A stretch of DNA of 6,444 nt from Planococcus sp. (in: firmicutes) (GTDB lineage: Bacteria; Bacillota; Bacilli; Bacillales_A; Planococcaceae), in the NCBI GenBank assembly GCA_030147455.1, contig JASKZU010000301.1, positions 1 through 6,444 on the forward strand, read 5' to 3'. A program made the position numbers and the translations under genes. This document shows positions 6,315 to 6,444 of this stretch, in pieces (within the stretch, counting starts at the first letter, position 1; every line of letters starts with the position of its first letter). Below the pieces are notes generated by a model, which saw only the letters and a list, made by a program, of their open reading frames with translations, was not told where the DNA came from and did no database searches.

Positions 6315-6444
6315 TCATCGTTCTTTAGAGCCTTTGCTAAAACAGATTGTATAAAGTCTCCCTTGCCTTCTGTATAGGCAGCTCGGTCTTTTGCAGAAGC
6401 AGCTAATGCTTTCTTTACAGACTCATATTTACAGGCAACTTCCG
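6311..6444 (-). CDS. GrpB family (UPF0157) protein, C-terminal part only
   Basis: The last 43 codons of a gene that enters from the right edge end at TGA 6311-6313. The residues YESVKKALA followed by DRAAYTEGKGDFIQSVLAKAL match the C-terminal helical pattern of the GrpB/UPF0157 family, where Tyr..Leu-Lys..Leu-Ala and (D)R.AYT.(G/A)K..F(I/V)..(I/V)L..A recur. Members have a nucleotidyltransferase-like fold and mostly unknown physiological roles. The N-terminal domain lies outside the window, so the assignment rests on this tail alone and on memory. Its stop codon overlaps the GTG start of the next gene, which suggests translational coupling. Confidence 0.65.
   Translation of the reverse strand, partial: EVACKYESVKKALAASAKDRAAYTEGKGDFIQSVLAKALKNDE

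Noticed and set aside
6292..6318. Short frame ATG AGT GAG... (MSEDIRKK) at the GrpB-like stop codon
   Set aside because: Only eight codons, no ribosome site, and it lies across the GrpB-like stop and the next gene's start.

Overview
The window looks like an ordinary chromosomal stretch from a low-to-moderate-GC Gram-positive of the order Bacillales. The evidence is strong AGGAGG-type ribosome binding sites, hairpin plus T-tract terminators, GTG starts beside ATG starts, and families common in Bacillus relatives (DUF4362, DUF4181, GrpB/UPF0157, a large secreted M14 carboxypeptidase). The carboxypeptidase and general style suggest Planococcaceae (Planococcus-like), but that is an impression from the proteins and was not tested.

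Layout from right to left, mostly on the minus strand. (1) Positions 6444-5376: the C-terminal end of a GrpB-family protein runs in from the right edge. Its TGA overlaps the GTG of a two-helix membrane protein, which is followed by a small two-helix membrane protein and a minus-strand terminator. This looks like one transcription unit. (2) Positions 5376-5148: AT-rich spacer with a repeated TATTCACTA element and a perfect 14-bp palindrome just ahead of the next gene. (3) Positions 5147-2412: a 911-residue secreted zinc carboxypeptidase of family M14 with all expected zinc and catalytic residues. It is the dominant gene of the window. (4) Positions 2385-2339: a 20-bp-stem bidirectional terminator shared with the only plus-strand gene, a DUF4181-like four-helix membrane protein (1908-2336). 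(5) Positions 1907-1708: divergent promoter region, with a sigma-A-like promoter on the minus strand and an ECF-sigma-like promoter on the plus strand. (6) Positions 1707-1: a minus-strand run of a membrane-anchored protein of unknown function, a probable beta-propeller protein of unknown function, and a DUF4362 coding remnant that leaves the window at the left edge and has no convincing start.

No RNA genes, CRISPR arrays, insertion sequences or recognisable defence or biosynthetic systems were seen. The genes do not form an obvious pathway; most encode envelope-associated or exported proteins. The most useful points for follow-up are the headless DUF4362 segment, the operator-like repeats before the carboxypeptidase, the possible ECF-sigma promoter before the DUF4181-like gene, and the uncharacterised pair at 1707-273. 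I see no strong case for a novel biological system here.
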